This document shows positions 45,641-55,208 of a DNA stretch of 64,000 nt, piece after piece. This DNA comes from Syntrophomonadaceae bacterium (GTDB taxonomy: Bacteria > Bacillota > Syntrophomonadia > Syntrophomonadales > Syntrophomonadaceae). Numbering within the stretch: the first letter of the stretch is position 1; every line of letters starts with the position of its first letter. Where the stretch lies: contig JAQWBP010000006.1 in the NCBI GenBank assembly GCA_028706315.1, positions 36,064 to 100,063 of the forward strand, in the 5' to 3' direction. The position numbers and the translations under genes were made by a program. Under the pieces are notes generated by a model. That model was not told the origin of the DNA. It worked only from the letters and a program-made list of their open reading frames with translations, and ran no database searches.

Positions 45641-46486
45641 ATGTCCGATCAATGTAAAACATGCGCATCTCAGGAAGGTTGCAGTTCACAACCTGGACAG
45701 TGTGGTGTAGAACCGGAAGAAAAAAGTTTGCTTGGCGCCTTGAATAACGTTAGAAATGTAATTGTAGTTATGAGTGGAAAGGGTGGAGTTGGTAAGTCAT
45801 CTGTTTCTGGCCTGATAGCTACTAGTCTAGCTCGCCAGGGTAAAAAAGTAGGCATCCTTGATGCAGATATCACTGGGCCCAGTCAGCCCAAAGCCTTTGG
45901 CATTAAAAACGAGAGTGGTTTAAAAGCTACTGAATATGGAATTATTCCGCCGGAAAGTAAGCTCGGTATTAAGGTAATGTCGATAAATTTCTTTCTTCCC
46001 AGTGAAGATGATCCAGTAATATGGAGAGGTCCGCTGCTAGCCGGGGCAGTTAAACAATTTTGGGAAGAAGTTGATTGGAGAGACCTGGATTATATGGTCG
46101 TTGACTTGCCACCAGGTACCGGAGATGTACCTTTAACCGTAATGCAGACTCTTCCGGTCAATGGCATTGTCATAGTATCTTCACCACAGGACCTAGCATT
46201 TATGGTAGTTAAAAAGACTATTAAAATGACCCAGAAAATGAATGCTCCTATACTAGGTCTTATTGAAAATATGAGTTATGCAGTTTGCCCGCATTGTGAT
46301 GAGAAGTTAGAAATATTCGGCAAAGCTCAGGGAGAAAAAGTGGCAAAGGACTGTAATATTGATTTCTTAGGGGGCTTACCCTGGGATTCCGTGTTTAATG
46401 CCATGGTCGATGAGGGCCGTATTGAGGATTATGATTCAAAAGAAATGAAAGAGATTGTAGGGAAAATTGTTACCAGCCTGCCATAG
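45641..46486 (+). CDS. Mrp/NBP35-type Fe-S cluster carrier ATPase
   Basis: A 281-aa P-loop ATPase of the ApbC/Mrp family, thought to carry Fe-S clusters to apoproteins. An N-terminal cysteine cluster (Cys5, Cys8, Cys14, Cys21) precedes the deviant Walker A SGKGGVGKSS (45-54); ILDADITGPSQPKAFG and the CxxC near the end (VCPHCDEKLE) hold the bridging cluster. The ATG follows AAAGGGG. It is monocistronic, with a good terminator. Confidence 0.92.
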   Translation: MSDQCKTCASQEGCSSQPGQCGVEPEEKSLLGALNNVRNVIVVMSGKGGVGKSSVSGLIATSLARQGKKVGILDADITGPSQPKAFGIKNESGLKATEYGIIPPESKLGIKVMSINFFLPSEDDPVIWRGPLLAGAVKQFWEEVDWRDLDYMVVDLPPGTGDVPLTVMQTLPVNGIVIVSSPQDLAFMVVKKTIKMTQKMNAPILGLIENMSYAVCPHCDEKLEIFGKAQGEKVAKDCNIDFLGGLPWDSVFNAMVDEGRIEDYDSKEMKEIVGKIVTSLP

Positions 46487-46522
46487 TACTCCCACTACAT
46501 TGGCAAAATGTCGATAAAAATG

Positions 46523-46562
46523 AGTATCCCGTACCACTTTCATGTGATACGGGATACTTTTT
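46523..46562 (+). terminator. Terminator after the Mrp gene
   Basis: Ten-bp stem GTATCCCGTA/TACGGGATAC followed by TTTTT. Confidence 0.88.
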
Positions 46563-46619
46563 AGGAATTACTTACGAAGACTAACCTTTAGTCAGCCTCT
46601 TTTTACAAGGTAATTGATA

Positions 46620-46894
46620 TTTGATTCCCCTGCAAAAAGTTATACGGCGTTAGTTTGAATGCATAAATATTCCGGCGACTACTCTCCGCATGGGAAACAC
46701 CATCTGCTTGTCTTGCAGCTCCAGGGGTACCGGGTATATTCACATCCGTGTTCAGTACCCGCTCGCGACGTCCATGTCGCTCGCCCCCTTCCGCTGCGAC
46801 GCCTTCGCAGGGTGTTTCTACCATGCTCCGTTAACGTCGCTCTACATATTTATGCATTCAAACAGGCAGTTTAGTGGTTTCCGCAGCGGAATCA
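46620..46894. repeat. MITE-like element, long form, copy 2 (inverted)
   Basis: The same element as at 24263-24590, in the opposite orientation. The left outer end is TTTGATTCCCCTGCAAAAAG (46620-46639); the inner ends TTTGAATGCATAAATAT (46654-46670) and ATATTTATGCATTCAAA (46846-46862) pair. The right outer end is CCGCAGCGGAATCA. The right boundary lies four bases from the stop codon of the minus-strand gene ending at 46899. It encodes no transposase; short ORFs inside are shared by both copies because the repeat is. Confidence 0.75.
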
Positions 46895-46898
46895 TATT

Positions 46899-48146
46899 TT
46901 AATTATCAGTAGTTTCTACAGGTACTATTTCGCTTAGATCTTTGGCTGAACTCACATCTGGAAGTTCCATACCTGCATTAAAATTATCAATTTTTAATGA
47001 ACCTGACATTTGCATATCCATACTTAGCTTTTGTCCGGGGCTTGCCTGGTCAGGTACAGGAACACTCATGTTCAAAGAACAGTCTAGATCAGTTAAGGTA
47101 TTTAGGTAATTATCTTTATCAACATACATACGGTAGTACATATCAAAAAGACTATTGTCAAACAAAGACTTCATATCAGCTGACTCGGGAAGATTAGCCA
47201 TGGGCAACATTTTATTAATTTGTTCCATATATTTGGCATTATCCATAGTTACATTAATAACCCAGTAATCTTTACCGTCCCTGGATATATCATTACCATA
47301 ACAGGCAATAATACCAGTATCTTTCATAAGTTGAAGTAATCCAGCCGGGTCAAGAGAGGTAGTCTGTTTAATTAGGTTTTCAATGTCCATACCGGGTATC
47401 TCCATTTTAACCCATCCAGTACCAGGCATATTAGTGTAGATAGCATTATCTTTAATTAGACTTTCTACATTCATTGATTGTAACTCAGCCGGCATTTCTG
47501 GTAAGCCCTGCATTTTCATATTCTGGTTAGTATAGACTGCTAGTGGTTCTTTTTGATAATAGGAGGTAAAATCCACGTCCATATCAATTTTGTCGGGTGC
47601 AGAAGGATCATCGATCCCTTCCATGGCAAGTGACATTTTCATATCCCCGCTAGCGGTGTAATTGTCAAATTTTTGGGCTTCGTTTGAGGATTTCACCATC
47701 AATTCATTGGCGGTTAGACCTGCGCGTGTTTCTTCATAGACTAGGCTTGCTGTGCTAGTAGCAGAAATCCATTGAACTTCTCCTCCCAGTGACTCCCAAA
47801 CAAAACGTAATGGTACCATTATTTTCCCGTTTTCATTAATATAAGGGACTTGAGGTGCTGAAACAGTGTTGCCGTTCAGATGGGCTACATTTTCGCCGAC
47901 TATTAGTTCAAGCAGGCTTTCGTTTTTAGATATCTTTATGTAACGATTGTATTTTACATCTATGTCTGCACCGATAACTTTACCAATAGTGTCAAGCTGA
48001 ACTAACATAGTCCCATCTTTTATAACTGGTGCTGTAGTTAATGAAAGATTATTTTCATTAATTTGTAGTTGGGGACTGGCCAGGACTGGCATAGCAAGCA
48101 GCACAACGAATAAGACTACTAACAGGGGTAAAATCTTCCTTTTCAT
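46899..48146 (-). CDS. Secreted protein with copper-amine-oxidase-like N-terminal domain
   Basis: A 415-aa exported protein with a signal peptide (1-23) and a copper amine oxidase N-terminal-like domain (about 30-140; VPYINENGKIMVPLRFVWES is the hallmark). A long C-terminal region (about 150-400) resembles lipoprotein-carrier-like beta folds seen with this domain in clostridia. The domain is a wall-associated module and does not itself imply oxidase activity. The ATG follows AAGGAG. Its 3' end abuts a MITE-like repeat. Confidence 0.8.
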   Translation of the reverse strand: MKRKILPLLVVLFVVLLAMPVLASPQLQINENNLSLTTAPVIKDGTMLVQLDTIGKVIGADIDVKYNRYIKISKNESLLELIVGENVAHLNGNTVSAPQVPYINENGKIMVPLRFVWESLGGEVQWISATSTASLVYEETRAGLTANELMVKSSNEAQKFDNYTASGDMKMSLAMEGIDDPSAPDKIDMDVDFTSYYQKEPLAVYTNQNMKMQGLPEMPAELQSMNVESLIKDNAIYTNMPGTGWVKMEIPGMDIENLIKQTTSLDPAGLLQLMKDTGIIACYGNDISRDGKDYWVINVTMDNAKYMEQINKMLPMANLPESADMKSLFDNSLFDMYYRMYVDKDNYLNTLTDLDCSLNMSVPVPDQASPGQKLSMDMQMSGSLKIDNFNAGMELPDVSSAKDLSEIVPVETTDN

Positions 48147-48305
48147 AATTTATTTACTCCTTCCTATTATAATTTATAATACTAATTAATTATAACATGG
48201 TATCCTGTATAGAATAATGGGAATAACATAGAAAAAACGGGAATAAATTAGTACGAAAAAGAAGATATATTGTATATAATAAAAATATAATTTAAAATAG
48301 AATAA

Positions 48306-48540
48306 CTGATTCTACTGCGAAAAGTATTAATTATGCACCAGCTTGAGTAATTTAACGCGGAATCCGCGGATTTTCCAAGGAATTACGTAGCTTTAGTTAA
48401 CGTTAAAAAGAGAGAAATATGGATTATCCCTGCTATAATTTAGAATTTATAATTGCCAAACACAAAAGATTTAACACCATTTTTAAACCACGTATTCATT
48501 AAGTTGCATTGGGAAAGGGGTTTTTGCAGGGGAATCAATA
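48306..48540. repeat. MITE-like element, family B, long copy
   Basis: The left end CTGATTCTACTGCGAAAAG and right end TTTTTGCAGGGGAATCAA form a terminal inverted repeat. The left 50 bases, with AGCTTGAGTAATTT, match 33276-33393, and the GGGTTTTTGCAGG right end is shared too. A CGCGGA..TCCGCGG palindrome lies at about 48357-48371. No ORF. It fills the gap upstream of the small ORF at 48597. Confidence 0.65.
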
Positions 48541-48596
48541 ACTCTATTAGTGGAATGTTGTATTTTTTAACCTCAATTTAACAGGGGGTATGATAT

Positions 48597-48743
48597 ATGG
48601 TGATGAAACTTTTTATGGAAATTAAAAATATTTTTGCTGACCTGGCCTCGACTTTAATTCTGGGAAAAAATAAGGATGCGGCTAATTTGGCTATAATATT
48701 ATCGGAAAAAACTAAGGCTCTGGCAGAGGAGCTTGGCAAATAA
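48597..48743 (+). CDS. Small hypothetical protein, 48 aa
   Basis: A short ORF with an ATG eight bases after AGGGGG and a strong terminator 40 bases past its stop, so it is laid out like a real gene. The product is an amphipathic-looking, Lys/Glu-rich peptide (N-terminus MVMKLFMEIKNIFADLA) with no clear membrane helix. It precedes the amidase gene but is separated from it by the terminator. Function unknown. Confidence 0.55.
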   Translation: MVMKLFMEIKNIFADLASTLILGKNKDAANLAIILSEKTKALAEELGK

Positions 48744-48781
48744 TCGTTTGGGTAAACATCACGATAATTAGTCTTTATGAG

Positions 48782-48812
48782 AGCACTGCTTTATTTGCAG
48801 TGCTTTTTTTTA
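48782..48812 (+). terminator. Terminator after the small ORF
   Basis: Eight-bp stem AGCACTGC/GCAGTGCT with a seven-base loop and a TTTTTTTT tail. Confidence 0.9.
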
Positions 48813-48875
48813 TATATTGACAGGTACAACTATATGATGAATGGAATAATATGTAATCATAAAGGAGGAGAATGA

Positions 48876-49477
48876 ATGGACATACTCGAGACGAAACTTA
48901 TGTTTAATGGAGTTCTTAAGCAAAGGGGAACTACCAGCAGAATAATAATTCACCATAGTGCTACTAACGGTGATGTAGCAGCTAGTACTGTGCATCAGTG
49001 GCACTTGGACAAAGGGTGGAGTGGCATAGGCTATCATTACCTTATTCGTACCAGTGGTGTGATTGAGCGGGAAGGCCAGAAAATACTATAGGTGCACATG
49101 CTGGGTCAGCTGGGAATTCAGATAGTATAGGCATCTGTTTAGCCGGTAATTTTACTCAGAACGTACCTAATCCTAAACAAATAGATGCCCTAATAGCTCT
49201 GATTAATGACATTATGGGTAGATGTGGTAAGCTGCAAATAATAGGGCATAAAGATGTAATGGCTACCGCCTGTCCGGGAGAGAAATTTCCCTTAAGTCAA
49301 GTTATTCAACAGGTTAGAGAACCGGGTAGTTCTTCTGCACCGTCCTGGAAACTAGATATAGTAAAAGAAGCTCGCAGAGCCGGCCTCATAACTAGTGACC
49401 ATAATCCCGAAGACCCAGCCGAAAAGTGGTTCGTACTACAAGTTGCCCTAAATCTCTTAAAAACTTTAAAAGCTTAA
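48876..49477 (+). pseudogene. N-acetylmuramoyl-L-alanine amidase, frameshifted
   Basis: An amidase_2/PGRP-type wall amidase split by one frameshift. The first part carries RIIIHHSATNG and GWSGIGYHYLI and ends at a stop near 49091. The reading resumes in the next frame as PENTIGAHAGSAGNSDSIG, GICLAGNF and GHKDVMATACPGEKF (zinc ligands His and Cys). Adding one G to the run at 49066-49068 restores EREG-to-ERGRPENTIGAHAG, exactly the family sequence. The C-terminus (WKLDIVKEARRAGLITSDH) resembles endolysin-type tails. Either a disrupted gene or a homopolymer base-call error. Confidence 0.85.
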
Positions 49478-49501
49478 TTAACCTCTTCCTAATGGGCCTG
49501 T

Positions 49502-49537
49502 CACCTGGCATGTTGCTGTGTGGCAGGTATTTTTTAT
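49502..49537 (+). terminator. Terminator after the amidase
   Basis: Interrupted stem ACCTG..CAGGT with inner pairs, followed by ATTTTTTAT. Moderate strength. Confidence 0.6.
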
Positions 49538-49714
49538 CTGCACTTATCAGCATTTCTATTATTTATTATCAGTAAAGAATATAATTCATATCATTATCGG
49601 ATATTTATATGATAAATATTATTTTCGGCTATAATGGTGAAAGGAAATATGTAGAAATAACATAATAATTTGTAGTACCTTTATGAATTATGGAAATTAT
49701 GGGAGGCTGATGCA

Positions 49715-50860
49715 GTGGGGAGAAAAGTTATTACCGGGGTGGGGGTTGTAGTTGTTATTATAGTGGGTTGGTTGATTTTTAATCACTATCATTATACACC
49801 ACCAGGTTTACCTGATAAGGAAATAGCCCGCCTGGCAGAGAAAGAATTACGTAAACAGGCTCCTTCTTTATTACAAGATAATAATCCTGAGTTTAAAAAG
49901 GAAATGCAAAATGTAGAAATACTTGCGATTAAAGAACTGGAGGGGAAAACATATATAATCTTTAAAATGGATTTTAGTATGGTCGGCCCTGAAGGTGATA
50001 AATACGATTATCTCCAATATAATGCAGGGACTTATATGCTGGGTTACCGCCTGGTAGGAAAAGCCTGGAGAGGTATTTTTCTGTCTAATGGAATGGAATT
50101 TGAAACTAGCTTTATGGGGGTAGCTCCAGTTGACTGTGGACACCATCCGGGTGAAGGAATTTTTTATGGTTTTTGTAAAGACCCTAGTGTTGACCAGGCG
50201 ATTCTAGAAATTCCGGATCAGTCACCAGTAAAAATAAAAGCTGAAGAAAGGCTGATCTTTGGGCAAATACCTAGCGGTATTGTAGAAATAAATCCTCGTT
50301 TTTACTCATCCCAGGGCGAAGAAATGGAGGCAGTGTATAGTTTACGGGTAGCAATAGTATCAGAAGATCCAAAGACATTTGAGAAGTATACTAATTCACC
50401 TTTAAACTGGTGGGGAATGACGGCCCAAGATCTTAATTATTTACCTGGCGATGCAGTTGATGCTATCTGGATATGTGCCGACCAGCAAGAGCAAGTTTTA
50501 CAAACAGAAGAGCTAATAAAAAGTCTGAGGGTTCTTGCTGAGGAAGGTATCCCAGTGGTGTTTACCGATATAAAAGATGCAGAACAGGTGGCTAATATTT
50601 TTAAGATGAAACAGGTAGCCGGCGGTACAGCCGCCCCGGAAACAATTGAAGGGGTATATCTTGGTTATCAGGGTAAACAGCTGCAGGTGGGATTAATAAC
50701 ATTAGATGATGAGAGCGATGTCTCACCTTTACTGGGAAAATCACTAGAGTTACGGTATCAGGTTGAGATTACCCCTGCGGAGAAAATAGCAAAAGATGTG
50801 GGGAAACCAGCCATGAAAGAAATTGAAACAGGAGCAGCAGTTAAGGGGGTGAGCCAGTAA
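49715..50860 (+). CDS. Hypothetical membrane-anchored protein, first gene of MoxR/VWA/ABC operon
   Basis: Not recognised as a family. A 381-aa protein with one N-terminal membrane helix (about 6-23) and a long extracytoplasmic part: a cystatin-like or beta domain (about 35-190), then an alpha/beta region (about 205-340) whose PGDAVDAIWICADQQEQVL and GIPVVFTDI strands resemble the glutaminase-like fold in the neighbouring 813-aa protein. It starts with GTG after GGGAGG. Its stop overlaps the next start (TAATG), so it belongs to the operon that runs to 63653. Confidence 0.7.
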   Translation: MGRKVITGVGVVVVIIVGWLIFNHYHYTPPGLPDKEIARLAEKELRKQAPSLLQDNNPEFKKEMQNVEILAIKELEGKTYIIFKMDFSMVGPEGDKYDYLQYNAGTYMLGYRLVGKAWRGIFLSNGMEFETSFMGVAPVDCGHHPGEGIFYGFCKDPSVDQAILEIPDQSPVKIKAEERLIFGQIPSGIVEINPRFYSSQGEEMEAVYSLRVAIVSEDPKTFEKYTNSPLNWWGMTAQDLNYLPGDAVDAIWICADQQEQVLQTEELIKSLRVLAEEGIPVVFTDIKDAEQVANIFKMKQVAGGTAAPETIEGVYLGYQGKQLQVGLITLDDESDVSPLLGKSLELRYQVEITPAEKIAKDVGKPAMKEIETGAAVKGVSQ

Positions 50861-53301
50861 TGAGGAAGATGAATCGTAAAATATGTATTACTGGATTTAC
50901 CTTAATTTTCCTGACCCTAGTATTATGTTCAGCTTATACTCCTGCATTGGCTGAAGATGATTTACAAATGAAGGTTGAAGCAGGGTTTAAAGGGTATGCC
51001 CGCATGGGGCAGGCACTGCCTTTACAAGTAGTTATAGAAAATCAAGGGGCGGAAATAAAAGGTACACTAGAAATTAATGTAAATAGGAATGGCTCCAAGG
51101 TAGTATATAAGAAAGATGCCTCCCTTCCTGCCGGCAGTAAGAAGAAAATACATATGTATTTGCCTGGTAATGACGGGGAGATATTAAATGTCAGATTAAT
51201 GTCCGGGGAAGTCAAAATTCTTGAAGAAAAGGTAAAAGTGACTAATCTGCAACCCCAAGAATTAGTTGTGGGAGTAATGGCTCAAGATTCATCTACGGCA
51301 GGTTATCTGGCTGCATTAAAAATGCCGGTAGAAAGGCAGCGAGTAACGGTAATTTACCTCGCGGCAGGTGATATACCTGTAAATGGGCTATTGCTGGAGA
51401 GTCTTGATGTGTTGGTAGTAAACGACTTTTCCACTGCCACATTATCAAAAGAACAGTTAGCTGCTATTAATACATGGGTAGAGCAGGGTGGTATGGCAGT
51501 AGCCGCTGGAGGAGTCAACTGGCAAAAAACGCTAGGGCCACTTCCCGATACCTTTTTGCCGGTAAAAGTTACCGGTTCTAAGAGTATTAGTTCTATTCCT
51601 GAGTTAGAAAGTATCGCAGGAAAAAAGTTGGCTGCCAGCCATAGTTTTGTGATTAGTGAAGGAGAAGTCACTGGTGGCAATATAATAGCCAGGGCAGGGG
51701 ATACTCCCCTTATTGTTCAGCAAAAAATAGGCAAAGGAAATGTTGTGTACTTAGGATACGACCTGGCCATGGAACCATTCAGGAACTGGTCAGGTAATGA
51801 GCAAGTTTGGCATACCATATTAAGCCGGTGTGATCCTCATAATATTATGAGTGCGGGTAATTCAAAAGAAGAGCTAATACACCGTTCGAATCGCATCAAT
51901 AGTTTTTTAACCAATATACCTGCTACTGATTTGCCTTCTGGGGGGAAACTTGCGACTTTTCTTCTAATTTATGTTCTCATACTGGGCCCAGTTATATATC
52001 TGATTTTACGTAAGCTTGATCGTCGGGACCTGGGATGGGTAATTATTCCCCTGGTAGCTATATTAATATTTTCCAGCACTTACTTTTTCGGATTTAAGGC
52101 TAAAGGACGTGATGTTTTCCAGAAGGTGGTTTCAATAGTAACGATTGAACCAGGGATTCAACATGCCCGGGTAAATTCTTCCATCGGAGTCTTTGCACCT
52201 ACCAGGACTGAATACAATATTGATCTGCCGGGAGATAAAATCGTTATATTACAACCACAGGATATGCCCCGAGGAAGAATGATGTCATCGTATGCTTATG
52301 GCCCAGGGTATGATAGTGCAGAAAGTATTCCTGCAGTAGCAACTATTGCCCAGGGGAAAAATACCCGGGTTACATTTGAAGATGCCAGCAGATGGTCAAT
52401 GCGTACCGTCTATTGTGAAGAAAATATATCTAAACCGGGAGATATAATTGGCGATTTATACACTAAAGATGGCAAAATATGTGGCACTATTATAAATAAG
52501 ACTAACGGAGTCTTAACTAATTGTCTGGTATTTAGCACCTATGGTTACCAGAAAATAGCCCGCATGGATCCGGGGGAAAAAGTCGATATTGAATTTATTC
52601 CACGCATTAAAAATAGTTATACGGGACCTGCCATATACCAGATATATCAGACTTATCCGGTGCATAAACCACAGGGTTCTTACGATACACCATGGCAGCA
52701 ACAGGAAATGTCCCGGCAGGTTATGGAGATGATAGCTAACCGCGGGGATATAAATAACAATGCGCTGATTTTTATAGGAGAATCGCAGGAACCATTAGGG
52801 ACAATTGCAGTTGGAGAAAAGGGAAGAAAATACTACTCTACATTTTACATTTCCCCACTTAAGCTAAAAATGGAAGATGTAAACAGGGTATCCCTCCCAC
52901 CTGGTATTGTAAATGGCCGGGTTATATCAGTTGACTGCCAGCATTTTAACCAGGATATTTATGGTTACAACATAGATAACGGTAGTGTGGTATTCCAAAT
53001 GGAATTGCCTTATGCGAAAGCGAACGTGCAAATTGAACAGCTGCAGCTATTTATTCAAGGAGATAATCGCGCCAGCAGGACTATGAAACAAGAACTTTAC
53101 AACTGGGAAACGCAAACCTGGGAACCTCTAACGATAATTCCAACTGGCATTAAGGTTGATGCTGCCAAATTCGTATCCAGCGAAGGTTTTATCAGGGTGA
53201 AAATTAGTACTGACAAGGAGCAGTACACCTATTTATCTGGTATTACTGTAAGTATGGATGGGAAACTGCTAAAAAATGTTACAACTGGAGGTGGGGAATA
53301 G
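50860..53301 (+). CDS. Large exported membrane protein with glutaminase-like domain
   Basis: An 813-aa envelope protein with a signal peptide (about 1-31), an immunoglobulin-like beta region (about 35-125) and an alpha/beta class-I-glutaminase-like domain without an obvious catalytic triad (about 125-330; LDVLVVNDFSTATL, WVEQGGMAVAAGG, GKGNVVYLGYDL). Two membrane helices (about 365-385 and 392-410) and a long C-terminal beta region follow. Similar proteins occur next to MoxR and ABC genes; none has a settled function. It overlaps the previous gene by one base and abuts the ABC ATPase start. Confidence 0.7.
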   Translation: MRKMNRKICITGFTLIFLTLVLCSAYTPALAEDDLQMKVEAGFKGYARMGQALPLQVVIENQGAEIKGTLEINVNRNGSKVVYKKDASLPAGSKKKIHMYLPGNDGEILNVRLMSGEVKILEEKVKVTNLQPQELVVGVMAQDSSTAGYLAALKMPVERQRVTVIYLAAGDIPVNGLLLESLDVLVVNDFSTATLSKEQLAAINTWVEQGGMAVAAGGVNWQKTLGPLPDTFLPVKVTGSKSISSIPELESIAGKKLAASHSFVISEGEVTGGNIIARAGDTPLIVQQKIGKGNVVYLGYDLAMEPFRNWSGNEQVWHTILSRCDPHNIMSAGNSKEELIHRSNRINSFLTNIPATDLPSGGKLATFLLIYVLILGPVIYLILRKLDRRDLGWVIIPLVAILIFSSTYFFGFKAKGRDVFQKVVSIVTIEPGIQHARVNSSIGVFAPTRTEYNIDLPGDKIVILQPQDMPRGRMMSSYAYGPGYDSAESIPAVATIAQGKNTRVTFEDASRWSMRTVYCEENISKPGDIIGDLYTKDGKICGTIINKTNGVLTNCLVFSTYGYQKIARMDPGEKVDIEFIPRIKNSYTGPAIYQIYQTYPVHKPQGSYDTPWQQQEMSRQVMEMIANRGDINNNALIFIGESQEPLGTIAVGEKGRKYYSTFYISPLKLKMEDVNRVSLPPGIVNGRVISVDCQHFNQDIYGYNIDNGSVVFQMELPYAKANVQIEQLQLFIQGDNRASRTMKQELYNWETQTWEPLTIIPTGIKVDAAKFVSSEGFIRVKISTDKEQYTYLSGITVSMDGKLLKNVTTGGGE

Positions 53302-54225
53302 ATGCTGGTAGTAAATAATCTAACGAAAAAGTACGGAAAATTTACGGCAGTTAATAATCTTACATTTAAGGTTGACGAAGGCTCAATTTTTGGCTTTGTT
53401 GGTCCTAATGGTGCTGGCAAAACGAGCACCCTTAAGGTACTGGCCACCCTGCTTAAGCCTACCTCTGGAAGGGCCTGGATAGCGGGAGAGGAAGTAACAG
53501 AGCATCCCGAGCGCATCCGGCGCCTGGTAGGATATATGCCTGACTTTTTTGGGGTCTACGATGATCTTAAAGTTGATGAATATCTTGATTTTTACGCAGC
53601 CAGCTATAGAATCCCTGCGGACTATCGGAAAAATATCATTAACGATTTATTGGAACTAGTTGATCTGGCCCATAAAAAAGCAGCTTATGTTGATACTTTG
53701 TCAAGGGGGATGAAACAGAGACTTTGCCTAGCCAGGTGTTTGGTACACGAGCCAGCGTTGCTTATTCTTGATGAACCAGCATCGGGTCTTGATCCTCGTG
53801 CTCGGGTAGAGATAAGAGAAATTTTAAGAGAGCTTAAGGCTATGGGCAAAACTATTATTGTGAGCTCACATATACTGCATGAACTGAGTGAAATATGTAC
53901 TCATATGGGTATTATTGAAGCTGGCGAAATGGTAATAACAGGTACTGTAGATGAAATAATGAACCAGAGCCGGGTCGGCGATTCGATTGAAATAAGGGTT
54001 CTTAGTAAAGCTGAGGAGGCATTATCTCTAATTCAAGGGTCAGGGTTAAATGGCATAATTACAGGTGACAACGTATTGCAAGTAGCCTTTGAGGGCACTG
54101 AAGAGGCCCAGAGCAATCTTCTGGCCGGACTGGTGCAAAATGATATACCGGTAAGTTCCTTTGCGGCATCAAAAAGTAACCTGGAGGAAATATTTATGCG
54201 GGTTACGAAAGGGGTGGTACGGTAA
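53302..54225 (+). CDS. ABC transporter ATP-binding protein
   Basis: A 307-aa ABC-2-type ATPase. Walker A is GPNGAGKT (34-41), the signature LSRGMKQRL, Walker B LLILDEPASGLD and the H-loop SSHILHEL; a C-terminal extension of about 90 residues follows, as in gliding (GldA)-like or NatA-like exporters. It starts at the base after the previous stop and overlaps the permease gene by one base. Likely exports or moves an envelope component together with the next gene. Confidence 0.92.
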   Translation: MLVVNNLTKKYGKFTAVNNLTFKVDEGSIFGFVGPNGAGKTSTLKVLATLLKPTSGRAWIAGEEVTEHPERIRRLVGYMPDFFGVYDDLKVDEYLDFYAASYRIPADYRKNIINDLLELVDLAHKKAAYVDTLSRGMKQRLCLARCLVHEPALLILDEPASGLDPRARVEIREILRELKAMGKTIIVSSHILHELSEICTHMGIIEAGEMVITGTVDEIMNQSRVGDSIEIRVLSKAEEALSLIQGSGLNGIITGDNVLQVAFEGTEEAQSNLLAGLVQNDIPVSSFAASKSNLEEIFMRVTKGVVR

Positions 54226-55175
54226 TGCAGCGTTTTATACTAAACCCGATTCTGAGCAAAGAATTCCGCTCCCGGATGCGCAGTTGGAAATCTCCCCTAG
54301 TTATTAGCCTGTACCTGGGAACTCTTGCTCTTATCACCATTGCCTATTATTGGGTCAAACAAAAAAATATGATGTATTCTGGCTTTGGTCCTAATGTGGG
54401 TCCAGAAATATATGTTGTATTAACGGTGTTTCAGCTCTTGCTAGTATCATTTGTTACCCCTGCATTTACGGCTGGGGTAATAAACGGTGAACGAGAAAGA
54501 CAAACATTTGACCTGTTAACATGTACACCTTTATCAGCTACGGCCATTGTTTTAAATAAATTATTTGCATCCATAAGCTATATATTCCTACTGATTATCG
54601 CCTCACTTCCTGCCTTTGGCGTAGTATATTTCTTTGGCGGAGTCTTATTAAGTGAAATAGTCCAGGTATTTATTATTTATCTGGTAACTGCATTAACTTT
54701 TGGGACCATAGGGATCTTTTGTTCCGCTATTTTTAAAAGAACTCAGGTATCTATGGTAGTATCTTATCTCATTGTATTTATCTTTCTCATCGGTACTCTA
54801 CTTGTTACCGTATTTCTACAGGGAATGCATAGCGGAGCCTACCCGGTCGGGCAAAGAACGGTGCCACTAATAATTTACTTAAATCCGCTTATTGCACTAT
54901 TTTCTATATTCCCTGCTTATGGCATACCTTATTTTGTGTCAGATATCATCCAGCAGATTTTTTATAGAAACGGTATGGCAGCAGCAGGTATTCAAACGAT
55001 CGCACCCTGGCAGTATAACTTTATTATTAATGGCATTATAGTGATTATCCTGTTAGTTGCTACCATTATTCTCATTGATCCAGTAGGCCGTTTCTCCAGG
55101 TTTAAAAGTAAGCGGGCTAAACAGGAGCAGAAAGTGGAAGATAGTAAAGATGAACAGGTGGAAATAAGTGGGTAG
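54225..55175 (+). CDS. ABC-2 type transporter permease
   Basis: A 316-aa membrane protein with six to seven helices, partner of the upstream ATPase. The first helix is near 25-45; INGERERQTFDLLTCTPLS is the ABC-2 coupling-helix motif. It ends in a charged Lys/Glu tail. The pattern is that of GldF/NosY-like permeases. It is translationally coupled to the ATPase gene (TAATG). Confidence 0.88.
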   Translation: MQRFILNPILSKEFRSRMRSWKSPLVISLYLGTLALITIAYYWVKQKNMMYSGFGPNVGPEIYVVLTVFQLLLVSFVTPAFTAGVINGERERQTFDLLTCTPLSATAIVLNKLFASISYIFLLIIASLPAFGVVYFFGGVLLSEIVQVFIIYLVTALTFGTIGIFCSAIFKRTQVSMVVSYLIVFIFLIGTLLVTVFLQGMHSGAYPVGQRTVPLIIYLNPLIALFSIFPAYGIPYFVSDIIQQIFYRNGMAAAGIQTIAPWQYNFIINGIIVIILLVATIILIDPVGRFSRFKSKRAKQEQKVEDSKDEQVEISG

Positions 55176-55208
55176 CCAATGAAAAAATTCATTATGGATT
55201 GAGGAAAA

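Noticed and set aside
46603..46902. Several short ORFs on both strands in the second long repeat
   Set aside because: They exist because the element is GC-rich and has few stops; none has a ribosome site or a family match.
48597..49477. Prophage region suggested by the small ORF and the endolysin-like amidase
   Set aside because: No phage structural, integrase or replication genes and no attachment-site repeats are nearby; at most a solitary lysis-type gene.
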